A stretch of 64,000 bases of DNA from Bacteroidaceae bacterium. GTDB taxonomy: Bacteria > Bacteroidota > Bacteroidia > Bacteroidales > Bacteroidaceae. The stretch's first letter is position 1. Each line of letters opens with the position of its first letter. Below, piece after piece: positions 43,086 to 51,163 of this stretch. The translations under genes were made by a program, and so were the position numbers. Under the pieces are notes generated by a model. The model was given only the letters and a program-made list of their open reading frames with translations. It had not been told where the DNA came from and did not search any database. The stretch is from positions 1 through 64,000 of the forward strand of contig JAFZKA010000031.1 in the NCBI GenBank assembly GCA_017551925.1, given 5' to 3'.

Positions 43086-44183
43086 ATGAAAAAGTTTTTA
43101 AAACAAGTATTGAACGCAGCCTGGAAGGTAAGCGTTGTTTTGATTGGTGTGTTTGCAATATTGCTGGCCTTAAGGATAGGACAGTTGTTGTACAGGGACT
43201 ATTTTGGACGTGAAAAATGGAATGACAAGACTTTGTCATGCGACGTGGTTGTAAAGGCATATAGCAGAGACCGCTATCGTGTTTACAACAAGAAGACCAA
43301 GCGTTATACCACACCAAAGTTGCGGTTTGTGTCTGGTGCACCGAAACGGGACAGCCTTACTGTTTTTTGTGATATGGACGGCTATCGTGGGTTCCTGAAT
43401 GTTAATACCGGTGATATTGTCATTCATGCCCAATATGGCAAGGCATGGCAGTTCTCTGATGGCTTGGCTGCAGTTATCTATGGAGATAAGAACCGTTTGG
43501 GATTTATTGACCACAACAATGAACTTGTTATAAAAGACATACCTCATGATCCAGGTTATTATGACTATATGTTCAAGGATGGTTTTTGTGTGATTGATAC
43601 ATGGGATGATATCAATGATGAGGATATTCACTCTGTCTATAGCAGCAAGAAACTTGGAAAGATTGGTGAGTATAAGAAATTAACCAAGATTGACGATAAT
43701 AATCACATTATAGCAAAGGATAATGATGGTTATTGGCTGCTTGACAGAGAGTACAATAAAGTTTTTGACTCTCCTTATGAAAGGATGGAAGAGGCTTACG
43801 GAATAGACGGAGTCTTTGTGACCAGGAACTGGGTAAAACAACTTGTGGATTATGACGGAAACGTTCTGGAACCGTTCGTAATAGATGGTACATACAGACT
43901 ATCATACGTTTCAGGCATAACAGATCCATATTACGAACTGGACGGCGAATATTATAATCAGGCAAACATAAAAGATTTTGAACCCGATATAATGGTCTAT
44001 TTTGTAAATGACAATCAGGGCCTGATGAACCCTAATACCGGTAAGATTGTAACCTTGGCCAAGTATGGTGACATATCAATGATATCAAAGAATTTAATAC
44101 GCGCTGAGGTCAATGAACTGAATGTCGAAAGTGTACTCCTGGACAGACATGGTAATGAAATAAAAATAATCACTAAAGAGTAA
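43086..44183 (+). CDS. Membrane-anchored WG-repeat protein
   Basis: 365 residues. A single N-terminal membrane anchor (about 12-35, VSVVLIGVFAILLALRIGQL) is followed by a beta-rich outer part with degenerate WG repeats (GFLNVNTGDIVIHAQYGKAW, LGFIDHNNELVI, WLLDREYNKVFDSPYE, GLMNPNTGKIVTLAKYGDIS). WG repeats form beta-propeller-like or elongated structures of unknown function, often near signalling genes in Bacteroidetes. The gene follows the sigma/peptidase pair by 43 nt and precedes a small gene by 5 nt. Confidence 0.7.
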   Translation: MKKFLKQVLNAAWKVSVVLIGVFAILLALRIGQLLYRDYFGREKWNDKTLSCDVVVKAYSRDRYRVYNKKTKRYTTPKLRFVSGAPKRDSLTVFCDMDGYRGFLNVNTGDIVIHAQYGKAWQFSDGLAAVIYGDKNRLGFIDHNNELVIKDIPHDPGYYDYMFKDGFCVIDTWDDINDEDIHSVYSSKKLGKIGEYKKLTKIDDNNHIIAKDNDGYWLLDREYNKVFDSPYERMEEAYGIDGVFVTRNWVKQLVDYDGNVLEPFVIDGTYRLSYVSGITDPYYELDGEYYNQANIKDFEPDIMVYFVNDNQGLMNPNTGKIVTLAKYGDISMISKNLIRAEVNELNVESVLLDRHGNEIKIITKE

Positions 44184-44188
44184 CAACA

Positions 44189-44548
44189 ATGGATGTCTGG
44201 AAAAGTGAAATGGAATCATGCTGCAGCATGAATGTTGATTCACTGTATAAGCGGTTGATGGAAAATAAGGAGAAAGCCGGAGAGCCCGGTTTTCTCCTAA
44301 GTTCAGGTATTGCTGCGGCACCACATGATGAAATGCTGTTTGATAGTGTTACTTTTTATGTCAAGACTGTTGAGGATAGTAAACTAGAACTGACAGCCAA
44401 AGTTCATTACTGGCATGCAACGGATGGTGCATGGGATAAAGTTGCCGTAATAGACAAGTTTTCAGACATTGATGAATGTCTGTTATGGCTGAATGATAAT
44501 AGGAATGCTAGCAAACAGAGCGCTGATATTCTGGCAAAAAAGTGTTAA
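44189..44548 (+). CDS. Small protein of unknown function, 119 aa
   Basis: 119 residues, starting MDVWKSEMESCCSMNVDSLY. There is no signal peptide or membrane segment. The C-terminal half looks like an alpha/beta fold (MLFDSVTFYVKTVEDSKLEL, AVIDKFSDIDECLLWLND). Not recognised. It is the last gene of the 40-44.5 kb operon, and its end overlaps by 4 bases the convergent minus-strand gene, so no terminator separates them. Confidence 0.55.
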   Translation: MDVWKSEMESCCSMNVDSLYKRLMENKEKAGEPGFLLSSGIAAAPHDEMLFDSVTFYVKTVEDSKLELTAKVHYWHATDGAWDKVAVIDKFSDIDECLLWLNDNRNASKQSADILAKKC

Positions 44549-45423
44549 GAAACTGATATCATCTGATGTATTACGGGGCGGATTCTTTCCACCTTGAAAC
44601 CTATAAGGCGTTCAGTGATCAGTATTCTCAGAAAAGCATAAGGCCGAACCATGGCTTCAACCTCCTGAATAGGAACATCGGGACCATAGTATGCATGAAC
44701 AAAAGCCTCCCAGAAAGCCTTTGATGTATCCAGGCCGATGTGGTACAGTTCGCGTTCCATCTCATCGGGTATTAGGCAGGTCTGCAGCATGATTACGCCC
44801 AGATCAAACAATGGCGTCCCTGTACAGAAATCACTCAGGTCAATGAAATAATGATGTCCGTCATCAGTAATGATAACATTCCCGTGGTGCAGGTCTCCGT
44901 GTACAGCGGTGTCGGCATCGGGTAGGGTGTCTATAAAATGAAAGACACCATTCTTTTCCTGGTCAGAGAGGTATGGATTGAGATTAATCTCACTCTTATA
45001 CTGCTCTTTAGCCGTATTGAACAATCCCGGCGCAGGCTTAATGGAGTGAAGTTCCTTGCAGTCCTTTGCAAACATCGCTGCATATTCCTGCAGCCGTTCC
45101 GGATTGTGGCTAAGCGCTCTTGCATATGATTTCTTTCCAATAATACGCGTGTATGTTATACCCAAGCGCCCGTCAGTAGTACATACCATTTTACCCGGTG
45201 CCGGACAAGGTACGCCTATGCTGTACACCTTGCATGCCCGTTTGTACTCCTCCAGTCCGTTCTGTTCCAACTTTTTGGAATAAAGTTTGAGCAGTTCATC
45301 AGGATTACTCTTGTTGGTATAACTCTCTCCCAATTTCCCGCCTCCAGACAACACATAGTCATTCAAATCAATAATTCTGATCTGCTCCTCTGCTGCCAGG
45401 TCCTTGTTAATAGAATCATTCAT
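44545..45423 (-). CDS. Aminoglycoside-phosphotransferase-fold kinase (TIGR02172-like)
   Basis: 292 residues. APH/choline-kinase fold: the catalytic loop is VHGDLHHGNVI and the metal-binding Asp follows in HYFIDLSDFC. The nucleotide-binding N-lobe contains LGESYTNKSNPDELLKLY. This combination, with IRIIDLNDYVLSGGGKLGES, matches the TIGR02172 family of putative small-molecule kinases. The substrate is unknown and no antibiotic resistance should be assumed. An upstream in-frame GTG (45441) exists, but the ATG at 45423 gives the better start. It stands alone on the minus strand. Confidence 0.75.
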   Translation of the reverse strand: MNDSINKDLAAEEQIRIIDLNDYVLSGGGKLGESYTNKSNPDELLKLYSKKLEQNGLEEYKRACKVYSIGVPCPAPGKMVCTTDGRLGITYTRIIGKKSYARALSHNPERLQEYAAMFAKDCKELHSIKPAPGLFNTAKEQYKSEINLNPYLSDQEKNGVFHFIDTLPDADTAVHGDLHHGNVIITDDGHHYFIDLSDFCTGTPLFDLGVIMLQTCLIPDEMERELYHIGLDTSKAFWEAFVHAYYGPDVPIQEVEAMVRPYAFLRILITERLIGFKVERIRPVIHQMISVS

Positions 45424-45609
45424 ATGATTGAGAATAAACACGAATTACCAGTCCTCTTTTTTTGTTTGGAACAAATATAGTGGATTTCCGGGAATAGTTC
45501 AAAAAATGAGGCGGATGTTGGGTATAAGCCACTACTATCAAGATGTTTTAATCCTGGTGGTGGCAGTTATTATTGCCCCATGAAGTAGAGGACGAACCGT
45601 TATGTTTTA

Positions 45610-45753
45610 TCAAAGTTTGGCAATCTCGGTGGAGGCCAATCCTGTAATGTCAGTTATATCATCAATAGAATAGCCTTCTATTAGCATGGTTACATTTTTA
45701 GCATGTTCAATGATATCAAGAAGCCTTCCTTTATCTCTTACTCTTTCTCTCAT
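45610..45753 (-). pseudogene. Truncated HEPN (HepT-like) toxin partner, 47 aa
   Basis: The ORF begins MRERVRDKGRLLDIIEHAKN, the characteristic N-terminus of HepT/DUF86 HEPN proteins, but stops after 47 codons instead of about 110-120 and lacks the RxxxxxH/Y active-site motif. The tail (SIDDITDITGLASTEIAKL) looks like the short C-terminal helix-turn-helix-like ending found on unrelated small proteins, suggesting a deletion that joined two sequences. It overlaps the MNT gene by 23 nt, the normal MntA-HepT arrangement. It is probably a non-functional remnant, or a short product that no longer acts as a ribonuclease. Confidence 0.6.
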
Positions 45754-46039
45754 AAATCAGTTTTTTGTCACGGTTGGCACTTTCTGCAGCATATGGACGT
45801 AGCGTTCCATCAACTACAAGATCAACTTCACGTCCCAGTAACTCTTGCAAGTCCATAAGCATTCCGCCATGGGTAAACAAAGTGAAAGGTTTACCTGAAT
45901 AATCAGGTACAAACAATATATCCACATCGCTTGTGGGTGTCTCTTCACCTCGAGCGAATGATCCGAATAACCATGCCTTAAGAACTGGTTGGGTCTTGAA
46001 ATATTCGGCTATTGCTTCTTGCATAGCTTGAGTGCTCAT
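45731..46039 (-). CDS. MNT-type nucleotidyltransferase (MntA-like)
   Basis: 102 residues from the ATG at 46039 (the frame is open 10 codons further). Nucleotidyltransferase core: WLFGSFARGEETPTSDVDIL carries the GSxxRG and DxD motifs, with a third acidic residue in REVDLVVDG. In MntA-HepT systems this protein AMPylates the HEPN toxin and so neutralises it. Here the partner (45610-45753) is truncated, so the module appears to have lost its toxin while keeping an intact MNT protein. Confidence 0.8.
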   Translation of the reverse strand: MSTQAMQEAIAEYFKTQPVLKAWLFGSFARGEETPTSDVDILFVPDYSGKPFTLFTHGGMLMDLQELLGREVDLVVDGTLRPYAAESANRDKKLIYERKSKR

Positions 46040-46245
46040 AATCGCGCGTTTAATTGTTTGCAATTGCAAGGTTACAATTTTTTTTTTGAACCCCCAAATA
46101 ATGTATTGATTTGCGATGAATAAAATATATTCGCACGTAAAACGTATTGGGGCGAAGTGAGTATGCGAACGAGAACGGCCGGGTAGGCCGCCAAGCGAAC
46201 GTTTCCGATAGGAAACTAAAAGGAGGAGGGATTGATTGAATGCTG

Positions 46246-46297
46246 CTCTTTCCGCAAATAAAGGCCGCCCGATGGGTGGCCTTATTTGCGGAAAGAG
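46246..46297 (-). terminator. Terminator hairpin reaching into tRNA-Ser
   Basis: Arms CTCTTTCCGCAAATAAAGGCC (46246-46266) and GGCCTTATTTGCGGAAAGAG (46278-46297) are complementary apart from one extra A. On the minus strand the stem starts inside the tRNA 3' acceptor strand and continues through the trailer. The inner part, GGCCACCC/GGGCGGCC with a T-rich flank, works as the terminator. Confidence 0.7.
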
Positions 46298-46376
46298 TGG
46301 GATTCAAACCCACGGTACGGCTAGGCCGTACGCCGGATTTCGAGTCCGGTCCATTCGATCACTCTGGCATCTTTCC
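46289..46376 (-). tRNA. tRNA-Ser (anticodon CGA)
   Basis: 88 nt on the minus strand. Acceptor GGAAAGA pairs with TCTTTCC, discriminator G, CCA not encoded. The anticodon stem CCGGA / TCCGG encloses CTCGAAA (anticodon CGA, reading UCG). The long variable arm TACGGC..GCCGTA is typical of a class II serine tRNA, and the T arm GTGGG-TTTGAAT-CCCAC is intact. A TATCTTTG -7 box (46396-46389) lies 12 nt upstream. Confidence 0.95.
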
Positions 46377-46388
46377 GATTAGTGGCTG

Positions 46389-46396
46389 CAAAGATA
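46389..46396 (-). promoter_or_regulatory. Promoter -7 box of tRNA-Ser
   Basis: TATCTTTG on the minus strand, 12 nt before the 5' end of the tRNA. Confidence 0.65.
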
Positions 46397-46437
46397 ATGC
46401 AAGTCAGTCAATGTCCGGAAAGAAATTCAGATGTTTT

Positions 46438-46836
46438 TTATAACTCCTGGATAATCTGGTTTGCCAACTCAGTGTTATCAGGACGTATGATTACGCGTGA
46501 AAACTCTGATGATGAGTCTGCAAATGCGTACATGTACTCAACTGAAATGCCTGCAGCGGAGAGACGCTCCATGGCATCAGCCATTGCACCGGGTTTGTGA
46601 GCGCACTCCAGATAAACCACCTGGGTCATTGTCACTGCGTAAGAGTTTGACTTGATCAGATTGAAAGCGCGCTCAATCTGGTCGCGCTCCACAATTATAC
46701 GTGCAATACCGAAATCCTGGGTCTCAGATACGGTAAAGGCCTTCATGTTAATGCCGTTGTTGCCAAGCAGCCTTGCTATCTCGGCAAACTTTCCCTTTTC
46801 ATTCTCAAGGAATACAGATATTTGTCTGATAAGCAT
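46438..46836 (-). CDS. ACT-domain protein (amino-acid-binding regulator)
   Basis: 132 residues from ATG 46836. It contains two tandem ACT domains: MLIRQISVFLENEKGKFAEI with GINMKAFTVSET, then VVYLECAHKPGAMADAMERL with GISVEYMYAF. ACT domains bind amino acids; this stand-alone form is commonly found next to phenylacetate-CoA ligase in Bacteroidetes, as here (gap 22 nt). It probably senses an aromatic amino acid related to the arylacetate pathway; the ligand is inference. The frame is open upstream, but that part overlaps paaK and is not ACT-like. Confidence 0.85.
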   Translation of the reverse strand: MLIRQISVFLENEKGKFAEIARLLGNNGINMKAFTVSETQDFGIARIIVERDQIERAFNLIKSNSYAVTMTQVVYLECAHKPGAMADAMERLSAAGISVEYMYAFADSSSEFSRVIIRPDNTELANQIIQEL

Positions 46837-46858
46837 AGTATATCTATTTATAAGGTTA

Positions 46859-48160
46859 TTACTCAAATTTACGATGGTCAATGGCGCGCTTTGCCTTACC
46901 GGTAGAACGCTCAATGGTACCGGGCTGTACAATCTTGATGTTTGGCTGGATACCTATAACGCTCTGGATACGAGCGGTGAGACGCTGACGCAGACGTACA
47001 ACCTCATTAACCTGGTCTGTGTAGAACTCGGGCTTAACCTCAACCTGGATATCAAATGTATCGGTATTGTTTATACGGTCAACCTCAATAAGGAAGTAAG
47101 GTTCGTACTCGGGGAACTCAAGCAGGATAGACTCAACCTGTGACGGGAATACGTTGACACCACGGATAATCATCATGTCATCGCTACGGCCCAGAATCTT
47201 GCCCATGCGGACTGCGGTACGACCGCATTCACATTTCTCATAGTTGAGGTAGGTGAGGTCACGTGTACGGTAGCGTATCATCGGCATGCCCCACTTGTCA
47301 AGGGTGGTGAATACCAACTCGCCCTTCTGGCCGGGCTCAACAGGCTGCAGGGTTACGGGGTCGATAATCTCAGGATAGTAGAGGTCTTCCCACAGGTGGG
47401 TGCCGTTCTGGCACTCGCATTCGCCACCCACACCGGGACCGCTGATTTCAGTGAGTCCGTAGATATCAAATGCCTTGATGTGGAGTTTCTCCTCAAGTTC
47501 CTTGCGCATGGCCTCTGTCCAAGGCTCAGCACCGAAAATACCTACTTTAAGTTTGAAATTGTTTATGTCAAGACCCTGCTTGCGAATCTCCTCGGCCATA
47601 TAGAGGGCATATGACGGCGTGCAGGCAACTGCGGTAGCGCCAAAGTCCTGCATCAACTGGAGTTGTTTCTGGGTGTTTCCGCTGCTGGTGGGGATTACGG
47701 TTCCGCCTATCTTGGTAACGCCGTCATGGGCGCCCAGACCGCCGGTGAAAAGGCCGTAGCCATAGGCAATCTGTACCATATCGTCGTTTCCAAGTCCGTA
47801 TGCGGTCAGGCAGCGTGCTACAGCCTCTGACCAGTTGTCGAGGTCTTTTTCAGTGTAACCTACAACGATGGGCTTGCCTGTTGTGCCCGATGAGGCATGA
47901 AGTCTGAGGATGTTGGTCATAGGCACGCACATCATGCCGAACGGATAGTTGTCACGCAAATCCTGCTTTACGGTAAAAGGTAATTTTACGATGTCGTCAA
48001 TACTCTTGATGTCTTCGGGACGAACGCCGTGTTCATCAAATCTTTTCTTGTAGAAGGATGAGTTGTTGTATGCGTGAGATACAATCTTTCTCAGTTTTTC
48101 GCTCTGTAATTCGCGCATCTCGTCACGCGACATGCACTCGATCTTTTTGTTCCAGATCAT
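46859..48160 (-). CDS. paaK: Phenylacetate-CoA ligase
   Basis: 433-residue adenylate-forming enzyme; activates phenylacetate or a related aryl acid with ATP and CoA. The P-loop-like motif is LHASSGTTGKPIVVGYTEKD. IYGLTEISGPGVGGEC and YRTRDLT are conserved signature segments, and the C-terminal domain has GRSDDMMIIRGVNVFPSQVE. The ATG at 48160 is used: a longer frame from 48202 would start inside the TAATTTTG promoter box at 48207-48200. It is cotranscribed with the ACT protein. In anaerobic Bacteroidales this pair usually accompanies indolepyruvate oxidoreductase genes, which are not in the window. Confidence 0.92.
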   Translation of the reverse strand: MIWNKKIECMSRDEMRELQSEKLRKIVSHAYNNSSFYKKRFDEHGVRPEDIKSIDDIVKLPFTVKQDLRDNYPFGMMCVPMTNILRLHASSGTTGKPIVVGYTEKDLDNWSEAVARCLTAYGLGNDDMVQIAYGYGLFTGGLGAHDGVTKIGGTVIPTSSGNTQKQLQLMQDFGATAVACTPSYALYMAEEIRKQGLDINNFKLKVGIFGAEPWTEAMRKELEEKLHIKAFDIYGLTEISGPGVGGECECQNGTHLWEDLYYPEIIDPVTLQPVEPGQKGELVFTTLDKWGMPMIRYRTRDLTYLNYEKCECGRTAVRMGKILGRSDDMMIIRGVNVFPSQVESILLEFPEYEPYFLIEVDRINNTDTFDIQVEVKPEFYTDQVNEVVRLRQRLTARIQSVIGIQPNIKIVQPGTIERSTGKAKRAIDHRKFE

Positions 48161-48199
48161 GGGTGTTGAAATATTAATTGGTTTCTTGTTTGTCGGACG

Positions 48200-48207
48200 C
48201 AAAATTA
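48200..48207 (-). promoter_or_regulatory. Promoter -7 box of paaK-ACT
   Basis: TAATTTTG on the minus strand, 40 nt before the paaK ATG. It rules out the longer in-frame start. Confidence 0.7.
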
Positions 48208-48271
48208 ATCAAACTGCATTCAGCCAAAGCATGTTTACCCCTTTTTTTACTCGTGCAATTCTTATTTTTAA

Positions 48272-48279
48272 TACTTTTG
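48272..48279 (+). promoter_or_regulatory. Promoter -7 box of tsaD
   Basis: TACTTTTG, 29 nt before the ATG at 48308. It is divergent from the paaK promoter. Confidence 0.65.
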
Positions 48280-48307
48280 CCTCCGTTTTTAAGGGTATGA
48301 TTTGAAA

Positions 48308-49333
48308 ATGGACAAGCCGGTTTATATATTAGGAATAGAATCATCATGTGATGACACGTCGGCTGCTGTTATATGTAACGGTGAACTGCTGTCAAACGTT
48401 GTGGCCAGCCAAAAGGTTCATGAGGAGTATGGCGGGGTGGTGCCGGAGTTGGCTTCAAGGGCACATCAGCAGAATATTGTTCCCGTGGTGGATACTGCGT
48501 TGAAAAGGGCCGGAATTGATGCGGGACAGCTTAGTGCTGTGGCTTTTACGCGCGGTCCCGGACTGATGGGTTCGCTTCTTGTAGGTGTATCATTTGCCAA
48601 GGGTTTTGCCCGGTCGCTGAATATTCCCATGATAGAGGTCAATCATCTGCAAGGACATATTTTAGCCCATTTTATCAAGAAACCCGGTGAGGAGTTGAAT
48701 GCTCCTGAATTCCCGTTCCTGTGTTTGCTGGTTTCAGGTGGTAATTCACAGATAGTCAAGGTGGTATCATATAACAAAATGGAGATATTGGGCCAGACTA
48801 TCGATGATGCTGCGGGTGAGGCTATGGACAAATGTTCCAAGGTGATGGGATTCGGGTATCCCGGTGGTCCGATAATTGACCGTCTGGCACGTCAGGGTAA
48901 TCCTAAGGCTTACACGTTCAGCAAACCCAATATTCCCGGTTACAACTACAGTTTCAGCGGACTCAAGACATCATTCCTGTACAATCTGCGTGACTGGGTC
49001 AAGGAGGATCCTGATTTCATTGAGCATCACAAGGAGGATCTGTGCGCATCACTGGAGCGTACTATCGTTGAGATTCTGATGAAGAAACTGCGTCAGGCTG
49101 CAAAGGATACCGGTATAAACCGCATTGCAGTGGCGGGTGGGGTATCGGCAAACACCGGCCTGCGTGAGGCTTTTCAGGACCATGCGCGCCGCTATCGCTG
49201 GAAAGTCTATATCCCGCCGTTCTCATACACCACTGATAACGCCGCCATGATAGCGTGCACCGGCTATTTCAAATACTTAGACAAGGATTTTTGCGGTATC
49301 GACGTACCCATTTACTCCAACACCCGTCTTTAA
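48308..49333 (+). CDS. tsaD: tRNA N6-threonylcarbamoyladenosine transferase TsaD
   Basis: 341 residues; the ASKHA-fold subunit that transfers threonylcarbamoyl to A37 of ANN-decoding tRNAs, working with TsaB/TsaE. Signatures are YILGIESSCDDTSAAV, the metal ligands in NHLQGHILAH, GGNSQIV and VAGGVSANTGLR. The frame opens 6 nt earlier with TTG, but ATG 48308 gives the expected N-terminus. Length is normal. It is single, followed by the ribosomal protein genes with their own promoter. Confidence 0.95.
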   Translation: MDKPVYILGIESSCDDTSAAVICNGELLSNVVASQKVHEEYGGVVPELASRAHQQNIVPVVDTALKRAGIDAGQLSAVAFTRGPGLMGSLLVGVSFAKGFARSLNIPMIEVNHLQGHILAHFIKKPGEELNAPEFPFLCLLVSGGNSQIVKVVSYNKMEILGQTIDDAAGEAMDKCSKVMGFGYPGGPIIDRLARQGNPKAYTFSKPNIPGYNYSFSGLKTSFLYNLRDWVKEDPDFIEHHKEDLCASLERTIVEILMKKLRQAAKDTGINRIAVAGGVSANTGLREAFQDHARRYRWKVYIPPFSYTTDNAAMIACTGYFKYLDKDFCGIDVPIYSNTRL

Positions 49334-49353
49334 CATAAAAAAAGGTTGTTTTG

Positions 49354-49385
49354 TTTGGAAGAATGAAAACAATCGTGTAAATTTG
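49354..49385 (+). promoter_or_regulatory. Promoter of rpmB-rpmG-DUF4295
   Basis: TTTG (49354-49357), 20 nt spacer, TAAATTTG (49378-49385): consensus Bacteroidetes promoter, 47 nt before rpmB. Confidence 0.8.
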
Positions 49386-49432
49386 CACCCTGTTTTGAGA
49401 ATACAGCAAAAAACGAATAAAAACAGATAGAT

Positions 49433-49693
49433 ATGTCAAGAATTTGTCAGATCACCGGAAAGAAGGCAATGGTTGGCAACAATGTTTCTCACTCAAAGCG
49501 CAGAACCAAGAGAACATTTGATGTTAACCTGTTCACTAAGAAGTTCTTCTATGTTGAGGAGAACTGCTGGATCAGCCTCAAACTCAGTGCTGCCGGCCTG
49601 AGAATCATCAACAAGAAAGGTCTTGATGCCGCCCTCAAGGAGGCAGTCGCTAACGGTTATTGCGATTGGAAAGACATCAGAATCATTGCGTAA
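49433..49693 (+). CDS. rpmB: 50S ribosomal protein L28
   Basis: 86 residues, beginning [20 protein letters not shown] with [13 protein letters not shown] next, the L28 hallmark. The N-terminal region contains only one Cys, so it is the zinc-free form. First gene of the rpmB-rpmG-DUF4295 operon, 21 nt before rpmG. Confidence 0.97.
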   Translation: MSRICQITGKKAMVGNNVSHSKRRTKRTFDVNLFTKKFFYVEENCWISLKLSAAGLRIINKKGLDAALKEAVANGYCDWKDIRIIA

Positions 49694-49714
49694 TAACAGA
49701 AAGGAGTTTATACT

Positions 49715-49903
49715 ATGGCAAAGAAAGTAAAAGGCAACAGGGTTCAGGTTATCCTGGAATGCACTGAGCACAAAGACAGCGGTATGCCGGGTACTTCCCG
49801 TTACATTACCACCAAGAACAGGAAGAACACTCCTGAGAGACTGGAACTTAAGAAGTATAACCCCATTCTCAAGAGGATGACAATCCATCGTGAGATCAAG
49901 TAA
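49715..49903 (+). CDS. rpmG: 50S ribosomal protein L33
   Basis: 62 residues. It begins [20 protein letters not shown] and carries [20 protein letters not shown], the L33 signature. The paired zinc cysteines of the C+ form are missing (only one Cys), so it is the C-minus type. Cotranscribed with rpmB. Confidence 0.96.
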   Translation: MAKKVKGNRVQVILECTEHKDSGMPGTSRYITTKNRKNTPERLELKKYNPILKRMTIHREIK

Positions 49904-49916
49904 TACCTATTAAACC

Positions 49917-50063
49917 ATGGCAAAGAAAGTAGTTGCTACCCTGCGTCAGGGTAAGGTCTCAATGGCCAAGGTCATTAAGATGGTTAAGTCACCCAAGACC
50001 GGTGCTTATATGTTCACTGAGCAGATCGTTACTGACGAGCAGCTTAAGGACGCACTCAAGTAA
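49917..50063 (+). CDS. DUF4295 small protein, 48 aa
   Basis: 48 residues, beginning MAKKVVATLRQGKVSMAKVI and continuing with MVKSPKTGAY. This basic peptide regularly follows rpmG in Bacteroidetes and is classified as DUF4295; it may be a lineage-specific ribosome-associated protein. It starts 13 nt after rpmG and is followed by the operon terminator. Confidence 0.88.
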   Translation: MAKKVVATLRQGKVSMAKVIKMVKSPKTGAYMFTEQIVTDEQLKDALK

Positions 50064-50086
50064 ACAATAAACTTGAACAGAATATT

Positions 50087-50121
50087 GAAGAGTGACCGCT
50101 TAAGGCCACTCTTCTTTTTTT
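50087..50121 (+). terminator. Terminator of the rpmB operon
   Basis: GAAGAGTG pairs with CACTCTTC around a 12-nt loop, followed by seven T. Confidence 0.9.
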
Positions 50122-50125
50122 ATCT

Positions 50126-50157
50126 ATTGCATTTTCCACCTTATTTATATATTTTTG
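50126..50157 (+). promoter_or_regulatory. Promoter of ftsY-rimO
   Basis: ATTG (50126-50129), 20 nt spacer, TATTTTTG (50150-50157), 45 nt before the ftsY ATG. Confidence 0.7.
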
Positions 50158-50202
50158 CACTGAATACGGGGGTAGTTTTTGCCGTATTCACCAATGTTTT
50201 TT

Positions 50203-51162
50203 ATGGGTCTGTTTTCATTCTTTTCAAAAGATAAGAAAGAGGTGCTGGATAAAGGTCTTGAAAAGACCAAATCCAGCGTATTCTCCAAGATAGCCCGCGC
50301 AGTGGCTGGTAAATCAACTGTTGATGATGAGGTCCTTGATAATCTTGAGGAGGTTCTCATCACATCGGATGTCGGTGTGGAGACCACTCTTAAGATTGTA
50401 AAGCGGATACAGGAGCGTGTGGCGCGTGACAAATACATGGGCACGGCAGAACTGAATGACATTCTGCGTGATGAAATAGCCGCTCTGCTCGTAGAGAACA
50501 ATCCTGATGATAATTCTGAACCGTTCAGCGTTCCCGCAGGCCGCAAGCCGTATGTGGTGCTTGTGGTGGGAGTGAACGGCGTAGGCAAGACAACCACAAT
50601 AGGAAAACTTGCGTATCAGTTCAAAAAACACGGCCTCAAGGTTATGTTGGGCGCAGCCGATACTTTCCGTGCTGCTGCCATTGAACAACTCCAGGAGTGG
50701 GGGCGTAGGGTTGACGTTCCGGTCATAAAGCAGGAAATGGGCTCTGATCCGGCATCGGTAGCATATGATACGCTCAGTTCGGCTGTGGCAAATGATGTTG
50801 ATGTGGTGCTGATAGATACGGCAGGGCGTCTGCACAACAAGGTAGGCCTGATGAATGAACTTACCAAGATCCGTAATGTGATGAACAAGGTTGTTGAGGG
50901 TGCACCTGATGATGTTCTGCTGGTTCTTGACGGCTCTACCGGTCAGAATGCCTTTGAGCAGGCCAAGCAGTTTACATTGGCAACTAAAGTTACTCAACTG
51001 GCAATCACCAAACTTGACGGAACGGCCAAAGGAGGTGTTGTGATTGGTATATCAGACCAGTTCAAAGTGCCTGTAAAATACGTCGGGCTGGGTGAAGGAA
51101 TAGATAATCTGCAGGTCTTCAACAAGACTGAATTTGTGGATTCACTTTTCAAGATGGATTGA
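50203..51162 (+). CDS. ftsY: Signal recognition particle receptor FtsY
   Basis: 319-residue SRP GTPase that docks SRP-ribosome complexes at the membrane. The NG domain is complete: GVNGVGKTTTIGKLA (G1), DTFRAAAIEQL, DTAGRLHNK (G3), TKLDGTAKGG (G4) and the closing GLGEGIDNLQVF. The acidic A domain of some bacteria is absent, as usual in Bacteroidetes. ATG 50203 gives MGLFSFFSKDKKE, the amphipathic membrane-targeting start; an ATG at 50194 and a TTG farther up are less likely. rimO follows after 1 nt. Confidence 0.95.
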   Translation: MGLFSFFSKDKKEVLDKGLEKTKSSVFSKIARAVAGKSTVDDEVLDNLEEVLITSDVGVETTLKIVKRIQERVARDKYMGTAELNDILRDEIAALLVENNPDDNSEPFSVPAGRKPYVVLVVGVNGVGKTTTIGKLAYQFKKHGLKVMLGAADTFRAAAIEQLQEWGRRVDVPVIKQEMGSDPASVAYDTLSSAVANDVDVVLIDTAGRLHNKVGLMNELTKIRNVMNKVVEGAPDDVLLVLDGSTGQNAFEQAKQFTLATKVTQLAITKLDGTAKGGVVIGISDQFKVPVKYVGLGEGIDNLQVFNKTEFVDSLFKMD

Positions 51163-51163
51163 A

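Noticed and set aside
44545-45423. Aminoglycoside resistance gene
   Set aside because: Has the APH fold, but the sequence fits the broad TIGR02172-like kinase group, which has no known resistance role.
46246-46376. tRNA-Ser as an integration site with direct-repeat att ends
   Set aside because: The repeated tRNA end is inverted, not direct, and no integrase or element genes are adjacent.
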